A DNA stretch of 64,000 bases. Source: Planctomycetaceae bacterium. Lineage in GTDB: Bacteria > Planctomycetota > Planctomycetia > Pirellulales > Pirellulaceae. Of the stretch, positions 43,385 to 51,837 are shown piece after piece (within the stretch, counting starts at the first letter, position 1; every line of letters begins with the position of its first letter). Below the pieces are notes generated by a model, which searched no databases, was not told the origin of the DNA, and worked only from the letters and a program-made list of their open reading frames with translations. Location: NCBI GenBank assembly GCA_020638975.1, contig JACKHN010000009.1:248001-312000 (forward strand), given 5' to 3'. The position numbers and the translations under genes are program-made.

Positions 43385-45193
43385 CTAGTCAGACTTCCTG
43401 GCAACACTCTTCCTGTCAACACTGGATTCGGCCACAAGGCGATAAATGTCGACTTGCGATTCCTCATCCGCAAAGACACGCCGCAAGACGTAAGCAGCGT
43501 CGGCATCCGACTCTAATTCCGCGTTGCCTGCGGCCACTCGATCCACGACACAATAGTCAACTCCAGATGCCTGCAGGCTCCGAAAACTCTCGACTTCTGG
43601 AAAGTCGGCCAACGCCGCCTTTAGACTTTGAAACGACTTCGGAAAGAAGCCGGAGTATCCGTTCACGAGTTGGCGTTTATGGTACGTTCCCGCATACATC
43701 CAAAGGGCTGTTTGCTCGTAGTCACTTTCGCTCTTACCAGTGGGAAACGGGAGACAAGCGACTACGCAGTCCCCTGGAGTGTGTTCACACAACCACGCTA
43801 CCCACGCCGTTTCCTCATTGACCGGTGGTATTCTAAAAAGTCGCTGCGGCATCGGCCACAACTCAACCGCTGATGCAACGCCGAGTACGACGACGACTGC
43901 GGCAGGCACCCAACGCTTGCGAACCAGCGAGCGTCTGCGCGCAGATGCCTTCCCGAAAGACAGCAGCAGCGAAAGTCCTGTTACCGCGAGTTGCACATTC
44001 ATGAGTTGGGCAAACATCGCAAAACGAAAAACACTGCGCATTTGGGCGAAGCCTGGCAGCCAAGCATTCAATAAGCCATAGGGTACCCAGCCCGCGATGC
44101 GCAACCCCGGACCGAGTGACAGCAGAACCGCGGCGACTAGCGTCGCAAGGGTAAACAACGTCCACCGGCGAGTTCTGCGATACCACAATCCAAGCAGTGT
44201 TCCAAGAATAGCGAGCGATATACTGAAGCTGCCGGGATAGAGTGAGAACAGACGCGACGAAGTTACTGACGATGTTCCTGCGCGGAGCCACACGGGTTGC
44301 CATGGAGCAGCGCGATAATCAGCAAGGACGGCGGAGAATTGCTGAACATGCGTTCTCGCTCGCTTGAATTCATACTCCTGAGTCACTCGAAGCTGCGCGC
44401 GAACAATCGGCGAGATGATAATCGCGCACGTAAGCACGCAAGCGCTCGCCAAATACCATGTCTTGAATTGCAGCAAATTCCGCCACCAGAGCCAGGGCGT
44501 TCCGAGAACCAACAAGACAGCAAGAAAAAGGCCATAGTACGAACAAAGCAAGTAGGTCACGCCGCAACACACGCCGGTTAAGACCGCATTCCGCAGACTC
44601 GGCCTGCCCAACCACTGGTGAAGCGAGTGGAGCGTCCAGATCACGCCACAGAGCGGAACCAATTGGAAGACTGCAATCTCGTGATGGACGAAGGGGAGCA
44701 ACTCGACCATCAATCCACCGAGCAGCGCAACGATCCAGCAGTTATGGACTCGTAAGAAGAGCCTAAATGCGCTCCATCCGTTCATCGTCAGAGCGAGCAG
44801 CAACAATGTGTTGCAGGCTGCTGCGGGGCTCTTTGCGAGCCAATAAATCGGCGCGCCAAAGATCGAGAGCGGTAGCGGTTCAGAAAAGGCAAAGGTGTCT
44901 GAGTTGGGATAGAAGATGGGGGCATCCCAATAGTTGCCGTAGAGGTGTTCCAGTCGATCGCAGTTCCACCAAACCGACCACGAGGTAAATAACGGTACCG
45001 TTGCAGCATGCTCGGTCCCCAGTGGAACACTTGAATCAAGATGCTTCGCTAGCGGCCATGTGGAAGAAATCGCGATCGCGCCGAACAGGCAAAGCTCGAC
45101 TAGCAACAGCCTGGGAAACAATCGAAATAGTAAGGCTGAACTGCGAAGCCAGACGGGAAGCACCTCTCTGTTAGCGTTGCGTTTATGAGGCAC
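43385..45193 (-). CDS. Polytopic membrane protein, GT-C-like
   Basis: The 602-residue protein has about 10-12 hydrophobic helices (about 25-45, 115-135, 150-170, 175-195, 205-245, 255-280 and more to about 430). A C-terminal soluble region of about 150 residues follows. The first loop after helix 1 holds the long extracytoplasmic segment WPLAKHLDSSVPLGTEH and WDAPIFYPNSDTFAFSEPLP. That resembles GT-C glycosyltransferases or O-mannosyltransferase-like proteins that use lipid-linked sugars. A catalytic D-x-D/D-x-E is not obvious, so the activity is unproven. It is probably co-transcribed with the LRR gene upstream (31 bp gap). Confidence 0.7.
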   Translation of the reverse strand: MPHKRNANREVLPVWLRSSALLFRLFPRLLLVELCLFGAIAISSTWPLAKHLDSSVPLGTEHAATVPLFTSWSVWWNCDRLEHLYGNYWDAPIFYPNSDTFAFSEPLPLSIFGAPIYWLAKSPAAACNTLLLLALTMNGWSAFRLFLRVHNCWIVALLGGLMVELLPFVHHEIAVFQLVPLCGVIWTLHSLHQWLGRPSLRNAVLTGVCCGVTYLLCSYYGLFLAVLLVLGTPWLWWRNLLQFKTWYLASACVLTCAIIISPIVRAQLRVTQEYEFKRARTHVQQFSAVLADYRAAPWQPVWLRAGTSSVTSSRLFSLYPGSFSISLAILGTLLGLWYRRTRRWTLFTLATLVAAVLLSLGPGLRIAGWVPYGLLNAWLPGFAQMRSVFRFAMFAQLMNVQLAVTGLSLLLSFGKASARRRSLVRKRWVPAAVVVVLGVASAVELWPMPQRLFRIPPVNEETAWVAWLCEHTPGDCVVACLPFPTGKSESDYEQTALWMYAGTYHKRQLVNGYSGFFPKSFQSLKAALADFPEVESFRSLQASGVDYCVVDRVAAGNAELESDADAAYVLRRVFADEESQVDIYRLVAESSVDRKSVARKSD

Positions 45194-45224
45194 AGTCGTC
45201 GACAGACCATTGAAAGATTAACTG

Positions 45225-46154
45225 CTAGAACCCCGGAAACTCGCAATCCTGCAGGCTTGCTTTTAACCGCCCCACACCAGCGGAAGTCACATCGGTGTCG
45301 AGCAACGTAAGCCGTCGAAGATTCGGCAGTCGCTCTAATTCCATAATCCCAATGTCGTCGATGTCGGTGCCTTCGAGATTTAGCGTTTCCAAACGCATGA
45401 GTCCCGACAGCGTCGCTAAACCCTTGTTGGTAATTCTATCGCGATACAGCGATAAATGTTTCAGGCATTGGAGCCCCGCGAGATGGACGAGGCCAACATC
45501 CGTGACCTGTGTATTGTTCAGCTCCAAAACCTCCAAAGCCGAAAGTTGGCCAAGGGGTATCAGTCCGGCATCCGTAACCGAAGTCGCGGAGAGACTTAGC
45601 TCGCGCAATTCCCGCAGTTGGCCGAGCACTGCGACGCCTTCGTCCGACACCTGCGAGCACCGCAGCATACGGAGTGAACGAAGCTTGACAAGATTCCGTA
45701 AGTGGAAGACTCCTTGATCTGAAATCGCGGTTCCGTTCAGCAATAACGATTCTAGTTCCGTCGACTCCCCAATGGCTTCCAATCCATCGTCGGTGATCTG
45801 GGTGAACGCAAGCGACAAGGATTCCAGAGTGCTCGTTCTGGCCAGTTCCAGCAAACCCGCATCAGTAAGCTTGCTCCCGTTCATGTTGACAACAACTGGC
45901 TGATGCGCCTCGTTGAAATCAGCCTTCTGATCCAGGCCCTGAACTGCGGCGGCTAAGTCATTTCCATTCGCCGAAAGAGCAGCAAGCAACGGGTCCGCAC
46001 CGGACTTTACCCCGCGAACGATCGCCGGACGATTCGGAGCGGGGCTACATCCGCTCGACATGACGACGGCAAGAGTGACATACCAAAGAAGCGACCACCG
46101 CCCTGTTTGCCCAAGTCGTTCGCATTCGAACCTAATTCGATGCTCCACGGGCAT
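45225..46154 (-). CDS. Leucine-rich-repeat lipoprotein
   Basis: From ATG 46154 the protein is 309 residues. A lipoprotein-like signal with a basic start and hydrophobic stretch ends at VMSSGC. The rest is leucine-rich repeats of about 24 residues: LTDAGLLELARTSTLESLSL, ITDDGLEAIGESTELESLLL, VSDEGVAVLGQLRELRELSL, VTDVGLVHLAGLQCLKHLSL and ITNKGLATLSGLMRLETLNL. Such LRR arrays mediate protein or ligand binding. An in-frame ATG at 46202 lengthens the N-terminus. A 31-bp gap to the following membrane protein suggests one transcript. Confidence 0.85.
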   Translation of the reverse strand: MPVEHRIRFECERLGQTGRWSLLWYVTLAVVMSSGCSPAPNRPAIVRGVKSGADPLLAALSANGNDLAAAVQGLDQKADFNEAHQPVVVNMNGSKLTDAGLLELARTSTLESLSLAFTQITDDGLEAIGESTELESLLLNGTAISDQGVFHLRNLVKLRSLRMLRCSQVSDEGVAVLGQLRELRELSLSATSVTDAGLIPLGQLSALEVLELNNTQVTDVGLVHLAGLQCLKHLSLYRDRITNKGLATLSGLMRLETLNLEGTDIDDIGIMELERLPNLRRLTLLDTDVTSAGVGRLKASLQDCEFPGF

Positions 46155-46895
46155 CAACTCTAATGAATGGCAAATCAATGTGTCTTCCCTGGGCGAAACC
46201 AAGACATCAACAGCTAAATGTGATAGAAGCAGTTACAAAACCACTTTGTCGTCTCGGCGTTTCTTGCCGTCGCGTGGGTTTGCCACGGCTTCGCGGCCCA
46301 GGATGCCACCAATACTGGTTTTTCAACTTGCTCTCGCGATCAATCTTTCAACCGGCAATTTCAGGCATCCGAATCCAACTTCGACCGACTTTACACACAC
46401 TAACATGCGTCAGGACCCCATGAACACAGGGTCGCCTAACTTTTGAGTCCGTGCAAACATCCTTTCGTCCTCGCGGGCGATGCTCGGAGGAACTCTTCGA
46501 ATTCGACGCAAGAGAGTTTGGCAAATCCCAAAAGAACCTCCCTCGTTGAGGAGGGCTCCTCGTGATAATAACAAACGACTGAGCTAAGAAATCGAAACCT
46601 TGTAATCGAAGCGTTGTAATGGTGCAGTCCCAAACGGCAACCGAGTCGAATGATGGCTTGCGTGACCTCTGAAACCCCTCGTTGGGAGTGCCGTAAAAAT
46701 CCATGGATTTGAAAAGGCTTCGGAAAACAACCAATTGACGAGCCTAAAATCGTGAAATAGACTGTCAGCCTTGTCTAATGCAGTGCCGGTTCGATGTGAG
46801 ACTTGGCAGCTCGCTATCTGGGTGTTTTCTTCGATGCCGGGGCAAATTGACTTTGCGTTTTTTAATTTCATCGATTTTCTGTCAGGAGAGGCTCT
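46155..46895. other. Intergenic divergent region of 740 bp, no gene supported
   Basis: The region lies between the LRR gene and the plus-strand DUF1559 gene, which are divergent, so both promoters should be here. Minus-strand frames (46348-46734, 46584-47000) show no family resemblance and lack a ribosome site. The longer one overlaps the DUF1559 start. Confidence 0.5.
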
Positions 46896-47948
46896 ATGAA
46901 CAAGAAGAATGTTGAAAGACGAGGCTTTACCCTCGTCGAATTGCTCGTTGTAATCGCAATCATCGGGATTTTGGTGGCGTTGTTGTTGCCGGCGGTGCAA
47001 GCCGCTCGTGAAGCAGCACGACGGATGTCATGTGGTAACAACATGAAGCAGCTAGGTCTTGCGTTGCATAACTACCACGACACATACAAGGTTTTTCCAC
47101 CAGGACATCTTTCTCAAAACGCGCTGAGCAGGAACACTGCAGGCATCCCAGGTGGTCAGCCTGCCGATGCCTATGTTGGTCTCACGGGCAACAATGGTGG
47201 GGCCCTCTCCGCTCAGTATGGTCCTTCGTGGATGCAGTTTATTTTGCCCTTCGTCGAGCAACAACCGCTTGCCGATCTTTACAACCCAGGCAGACTGCTG
47301 GTCGACACCACCTACGCGCCTCATGTACAGATGGTTGGCTCTTTCATTCCGAGCTATGCATGCCCCTCTGATGCATGGGCTAAAGTCAACACGCCAGGCG
47401 TCCTAAACTCCGTACCAACGATCAACTGGGCCCGTGCGAGCTATGCTGTGAGCACAGGTCGATTAACGGGTGGTGCACCCTTGTATCGCGACAACTATAA
47501 GGTGCTGGGCCCAGACATTAAAGGCTTCGCCTCGAACAATGGCGGCTCAAGTATCGCAACCATCCTCGACGGGACAAGCAACTCGGTCGCGGTGTGGGAA
47601 ATATTGGCTGGTCCTATCGCAAGTGACACGCGTGGTTCGTGGGCCATGGGGCGATCGGTTCAATCCGGCGGTTGCGATAACCAAGGCGACTGCCAAGGCA
47701 TTAACGACCGCACCGGTAACCCCGACGATTACCACGAGTGTGCAAATGGTGCCCAGTACACCAGGATCGGCAACTTTGGCTGGAATGGAGGTGACGGCCA
47801 ACTCGGTCCAAAGAGCAAACATCCCGGCGGTTGCCAAGCAACACTGGCTGACGCTTCGGTTCGTTTCATGAGCGAGACGATGGATCAAAATAATGTGATG
47901 CGAGCAATCAACTCGATCCAGAACGGCGAGACGGTTGAAATGCCGTAA
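46896..47948 (+). CDS. DUF1559 prepilin-like protein (copy 2)
   Basis: The 350-residue protein begins MNKKNVERRGFTLVELLVV, a prepilin-type leader and helix nearly identical to that of copy 1. The DUF1559 body includes NNMKQLGLALHNYHDTYKVFPP and HPGGCQATLADASVRFMSET. A good Shine-Dalgarno (TCAGGAGAGGCTCTATG) supports the start. It heads a plus-strand set with TPR and CRTAC1 genes, though a strong terminator lies just after it. Its function is unknown. It is likely exported through a type II/IV pilin-like route. Confidence 0.92.
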   Translation: MNKKNVERRGFTLVELLVVIAIIGILVALLLPAVQAAREAARRMSCGNNMKQLGLALHNYHDTYKVFPPGHLSQNALSRNTAGIPGGQPADAYVGLTGNNGGALSAQYGPSWMQFILPFVEQQPLADLYNPGRLLVDTTYAPHVQMVGSFIPSYACPSDAWAKVNTPGVLNSVPTINWARASYAVSTGRLTGGAPLYRDNYKVLGPDIKGFASNNGGSSIATILDGTSNSVAVWEILAGPIASDTRGSWAMGRSVQSGGCDNQGDCQGINDRTGNPDDYHECANGAQYTRIGNFGWNGGDGQLGPKSKHPGGCQATLADASVRFMSETMDQNNVMRAINSIQNGETVEMP

Positions 47949-47977
47949 TTCGCATCGTTACTGATTTCTACGATTCA

Positions 47978-48015
47978 AAGGGCCAACCGGTAGCCATGAG
48001 GACCGGTTGGCCCTT
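47978..48015 (+). terminator. Strong hairpin terminator after DUF1559 copy 2
   Basis: A 14-bp perfect stem (AAGGGCCAACCGGT at 47978-47991 with ACCGGTTGGCCCTT at 48002-48015) with a 10 nt loop is followed by GCTTTTGG. It separates the DUF1559 gene from the TPR gene 27 bp downstream. Confidence 0.8.
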
Positions 48016-48041
48016 GCTTTTGGACAGCAGAGAGCTGACCA

Positions 48042-49265
48042 ATGGTGCAGATTCCTACCAGACTTCTTGCTGTGTTGGCTACTGGTCTCTTGACCTGCGT
48101 CGTACTGATGCTTGTCGCATGTCGGCCACAGTCTATCAAGAAGGAAACTCTTGCACTCCCGCAAGGTGTCTCTCTGGAACTTTATGAGGCGGTTCGCAAC
48201 GACTTGGGCGGCAGCGACGATAAGCCACCGGCTGAGTCCGCGATCCTGTTCGCACTCGCCGAGCGACTGCGAGCCGATGAGGAGTTTGGTGCTGCCGTGG
48301 CTTGCCTCGAACGTGTGACGAGCGACGATCCAGAGCGAGGCACCGAGGCTCGCCTCCAACAGGGCTTGCTTCTTGTCACCTTGCATCACGCCACCGAGGC
48401 CGAACGTAACTTTCAAGAGTTTATCGCCCTGGCACAAGCGGGCCGGAAGGTGCCCGGTGAACAAGTGGCCGAAGCGCTCGATATGCTGCGATTTCTGTTG
48501 GGCGTGGAGTTGCGTTTCGAGGAGCGGCACGCGATTCTACGAGCGATCCATCTCTTGAACGCCGCAGACACGAACGATGCCATCACCTATTGCTTCCCGA
48601 GCGTGCTGCGTTGGAATGGCGAGCAGGCCGTCCGCTGGCTCGAAGAGTTTCTTGCACAAGATCCCGAAGATTTTACGCTTCGCGTCGCTTTGGGGCGATA
48701 TCGAACGGGACAGGGAAACCTCGATGAGGCGGAGGACGTCCTACGCCGCTGCTGCATCGAGCGTCCTGACGATTTGCGCGCCCAAGCAGCGCTGTTGGCT
48801 TGCCATTATGAGCGCGCGGACTGGGAACAAATGGAAGACATTCTCGCCGACCTGCCTCCGGCCCATCCCGATGAACCTTGGCTTCTGTTGCGATTGAGGG
48901 GCCACGTCCACAATCACTTCGGTCGCTTTCAGAATGCTGCCGATGTATTTACAATGGCCATCACTGCCGATCCGGCGAACGGCGAATCGCATTTGGGATT
49001 GGGAAAGGCGCTGGCCGGTCTCCACCGCGACGACGAGAGTAAACAAGAGTTTGCGAAGACGAACGTCATTGCGAGAATTCAAAATCGTTTGGGCTGGATA
49101 CAGGTACGCGACGATGACGTTTCGGCGTTGATGGAAGTCGCCGAGCTGTGTGAAGAAATCGACTTGGATGTTCGCGCTGGTGTCATTGCTCGTCGAATTC
49201 TCCAACTGTCACCACAACACGAAGGGGCTCAAGGATTGCTCTCGCGTCTTGCGGCGAGCCAGTAG
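48042..49265 (+). CDS. TPR-repeat lipoprotein-like protein (set 2)
   Basis: This 407-residue protein has a hydrophobic N-terminus ending LMLVAC (possible lipidated C26). Helical TPR repeats follow throughout: ALAERLRADEEFGAAVACLE, RTGQGNLDEAEDVLRRCC, FQNAADVFTMAITADPANGESHLGLG and VIARRILQLSPQHEGAQGLL. It precedes a CRTAC1-type gene by about 87 bp, matching the TPR-CRTAC1 order at 32.8-36 kb, where the two genes overlap. A scaffold or periplasmic adaptor is the best guess. Confidence 0.82.
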   Translation: MVQIPTRLLAVLATGLLTCVVLMLVACRPQSIKKETLALPQGVSLELYEAVRNDLGGSDDKPPAESAILFALAERLRADEEFGAAVACLERVTSDDPERGTEARLQQGLLLVTLHHATEAERNFQEFIALAQAGRKVPGEQVAEALDMLRFLLGVELRFEERHAILRAIHLLNAADTNDAITYCFPSVLRWNGEQAVRWLEEFLAQDPEDFTLRVALGRYRTGQGNLDEAEDVLRRCCIERPDDLRAQAALLACHYERADWEQMEDILADLPPAHPDEPWLLLRLRGHVHNHFGRFQNAADVFTMAITADPANGESHLGLGKALAGLHRDDESKQEFAKTNVIARIQNRLGWIQVRDDDVSALMEVAELCEEIDLDVRAGVIARRILQLSPQHEGAQGLLSRLAASQ

Positions 49266-49352
49266 CAAAAAGATTGCACTCCGCCACATTTCGCGCATCG
49301 CTGCTGCCACGCGTCGCGATGAGCCATGCCAACCTTGCCACGAGTTCGATAC

Positions 49353-51173
49353 ATGGAAAATCTTGGTTCGTCAGCGAGGATCACATGCGTCGTCTTCACC
49401 TTCATGACGATCTGTCTACTTGCAGTCGGATGTCGGACTGAAGGTACAGCACCGCCTACGCCAAGCATCTCCGAAACCGTCGCGGCACCCTCAATCCCCG
49501 CCCTGAAACCAGTAGCAAAGTCGCGCCCCGCGGGCTCGCTGCCTCGGTTTCGCGACGTGGCAATGGAACGAGGCGTCGACTTTCAGCGGTTTGATGATAT
49601 CTCGAAGTTGCATCGAATCATCGAAGGCAACGGAGGCGGAGTCGCTCTGTTCGATTTCGATGCAGACGGTTGGTTGGATATCTTCTTCACGAATGGCTGT
49701 CATCTACCGCGCCGAGCCAACGACACCGAACACTCGAACCAGATCTTTCAAAACGATGGCACGGGCAACTTTCGCTCCGTAACAATTCAATCGTCCTTGC
49801 GATGGTTTGGATATTGTCACGGCTGCGCCGTTGGCGACTATGACAACGACGGGTTTGACGATTTGTACGTAACAGCCTTCGGCAAAAACTGCCTATGGCA
49901 CAACGAGGGGGACGGTACATTCACGATCGCCGCCGAGGCGTTTACGTCCGACTTGGATGTCTGGAGTTCGAGCGCTGCCTTCGGCGACCTGAATCGCGAC
50001 GGCAATCTCGACTTGTACGTGGTGAACTATGTGCAGACGACAGACGACCCGCCCGAGTTGTGTCCTGTGGCGGCCAGTCCCGATGGCGTCGTCGCCTGTC
50101 CGCCGACCGTCTTTCGTGCCGAGGACGATGTGTTGTTTACATCGAATGGTGACGGTTCGTTTCGAATGACGACAGAACAATCGGGCGTGACGGGAAGCGA
50201 CGGCAAGGGCCTTGGCGTCTTGATCTTTGATGCGAACAACGACGGTTGGCCCGATCTGTATATTGCCAACGATGGGATGCCCAACTTTCTCTATTTGAAT
50301 CAAACCCAGACCTCGCCTGACGAACCCGCTTCGGCGACATCCAGGTTCGCCGAAGTGGCGGCTCAGTTCGGTGTTGCCGTCAACGAACAAGGCACCGCCG
50401 AAGCCAGCATGGGGATCGCCCATGGCGATACAGATCGCGATGGCTGGACGGACCTGCTAATTACGCATTTCGTGACCGAAACCAACACGTTCTATCGCAA
50501 TCTTGAGGGCCGCGGGTTCGTGGAGGATACGAGGGCATCAGGACTCGGGCCACCGAGTCGAGATTCGCTTGGATTTGGAACGGAGTTTCTGGACTTCGAC
50601 AATGATGGCTGGTTGGATCTCTTCGTTGCTGCTGGCCATATCGATGATCTGCGATGGAATTCTCTGACTCAGAAATATGCGATGCCGCCCCAGTTCTATC
50701 GCAATCAACGCGACGGCAGATTTCTGGACGTCTCGGCCTGGGCAGGACCCTATTTCGACGGCGAATGGCTGGGTCGTGGCGTGTCCAAGGGGGATTTCGA
50801 CAACGATGGCAAGATCGACCTCGTCGTCTCCCACCAGTTATCTCCCTCTCCAGTGCTGAAGAATGAGACGACAACGGATCACGCAAGCCTCGTTCTCAAT
50901 TTGATTGGGACCACCTCGAATCGATCGGCAATTGGTGCCCGCATCGAAATTGAAGGGCTGGGCCTTCCGCTCGTGCGCGAAATCGTGGGTGGCGGCAGTT
51001 ACCAATCGGCATCGGACACACAGGTACATATCGGATTAAGTGACGTCGCTGCGGCCGAGAAAGTCCGAATCCGGTGGCCTTCGGGGGCAGTCAGCGAAGT
51101 GAAAAATGTCCCGGCGGGCCGATATTTCATTGTCGAAGGGAATAATCCAGCTCTGATTCGTATCGTACCTTGA
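49353..51173 (+). CDS. CRTAC1-like FG-GAP/VCBS + ASPIC/UnbV lipoprotein (set 2)
   Basis: From ATG 49353 the protein is 606 residues with lipoprotein signal MENLGSSARITCVVF to LLAVGC. FG-GAP blades with calcium loops follow: DFDADGWLDIFFTNG, DYDNDGFDDLYVTAF, DLNRDGNLDLYVVNY, DANNDGWPDLYIAND, DTDRDGWTDLLITHF, DFDNDGWLDLFVAAG and DFDNDGKIDLVVSHQ. An ASPIC/UnbV domain ends it (LVLNLIGTTSNRSAIG). An alternative ATG at 49326 is in frame. Architecture and length closely match the copy at 34.2-36 kb. Confidence 0.9.
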   Translation: MENLGSSARITCVVFTFMTICLLAVGCRTEGTAPPTPSISETVAAPSIPALKPVAKSRPAGSLPRFRDVAMERGVDFQRFDDISKLHRIIEGNGGGVALFDFDADGWLDIFFTNGCHLPRRANDTEHSNQIFQNDGTGNFRSVTIQSSLRWFGYCHGCAVGDYDNDGFDDLYVTAFGKNCLWHNEGDGTFTIAAEAFTSDLDVWSSSAAFGDLNRDGNLDLYVVNYVQTTDDPPELCPVAASPDGVVACPPTVFRAEDDVLFTSNGDGSFRMTTEQSGVTGSDGKGLGVLIFDANNDGWPDLYIANDGMPNFLYLNQTQTSPDEPASATSRFAEVAAQFGVAVNEQGTAEASMGIAHGDTDRDGWTDLLITHFVTETNTFYRNLEGRGFVEDTRASGLGPPSRDSLGFGTEFLDFDNDGWLDLFVAAGHIDDLRWNSLTQKYAMPPQFYRNQRDGRFLDVSAWAGPYFDGEWLGRGVSKGDFDNDGKIDLVVSHQLSPSPVLKNETTTDHASLVLNLIGTTSNRSAIGARIEIEGLGLPLVREIVGGGSYQSASDTQVHIGLSDVAAAEKVRIRWPSGAVSEVKNVPAGRYFIVEGNNPALIRIVP

Positions 51174-51331
51174 GGTGAGGCTGCCCGAATCGGACCCGTT
51201 GCATCGGGAAGCTACGCCGGGTTTAATTGTGGTCGTTGGTTCGAGCTTCGCGTGTGTTGCGCGTGCGCCAAGGCCAAACGACGAAAATCAGTGGCGACAA
51301 CAACCGTCGCCACAGTAAAACGAGGAACCAA

Positions 51332-51526
51332 ATGAGAACGAGCTTTTATTTACTAGCGACCTTGTTGCTGGCAATCGGAATCACAACAGGCTGTGGCGAG
51401 CACGTGCCGGATCAAGGTCCGCAAGGCGAGGCTGCACCTATGGAAGGCGTGGAACACGCTGAGATGGGCGGTGACGCGGCACCACTTGCTGAAGAAGCGC
51501 CTGCTGAAGAAGCGCCTGCTGAGTAG
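51332..51526 (+). CDS. Small lipoprotein, Glu/Ala/Pro-rich tail
   Basis: The 64-residue protein starts MRTSFYLLATLLLAIGITTGC (C21 lipidated) and continues as an acidic low-complexity tail with APAEEAPAEE-type repeats. ACGAGGAACCAA precedes ATG. An upstream in-frame start at 51227 is not signal-like. Function is unknown. It ends the second DUF1559-TPR-CRTAC1 set. Confidence 0.7.
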   Translation: MRTSFYLLATLLLAIGITTGCGEHVPDQGPQGEAAPMEGVEHAEMGGDAAPLAEEAPAEEAPAE

Positions 51527-51628
51527 TCGTGGGCCAATTTGTGTCCGACGTTACACGCGAGTTTAGTTCAGTTTGTTTTGGCGAAGCGTTCTGTGTTTCG
51601 GCTTGGACGTCAAGTAAGTGATTAAAAG

Positions 51629-51649
51629 GGAGCCCCATTTTGGGGCTCC
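51629..51649 (+). terminator. Intrinsic terminator
   Basis: GGAGCCCCA (51629-51637) pairs with TGGGGCTCC (51641-51649) around a 3 nt loop, followed by TTTGC. It lies about 100 bp past the small lipoprotein gene. Confidence 0.8.
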
Positions 51650-51837
51650 TTTGCATTTGACGGTGGGACATCCCACGATTTTTCACATTTACTGGTAGGT
51701 TCGTCGCAGCGAGCGTTTTCCAGCAGCCTCGTCCTCAAACCAAAGGGGCGAGCCGACGTTTGCCCGTGGAATTGCTCCTCCACTCACCATAGTTTTTTGC
51801 CCGCTAGGTATGCCCCTTCGACGAGGATACTCGAATC

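Noticed and set aside
46348..46734. 128-residue minus-strand frame upstream of DUF1559 copy 2
   Set aside because: No family resemblance and no ribosome site; codon pattern unlike neighbours.
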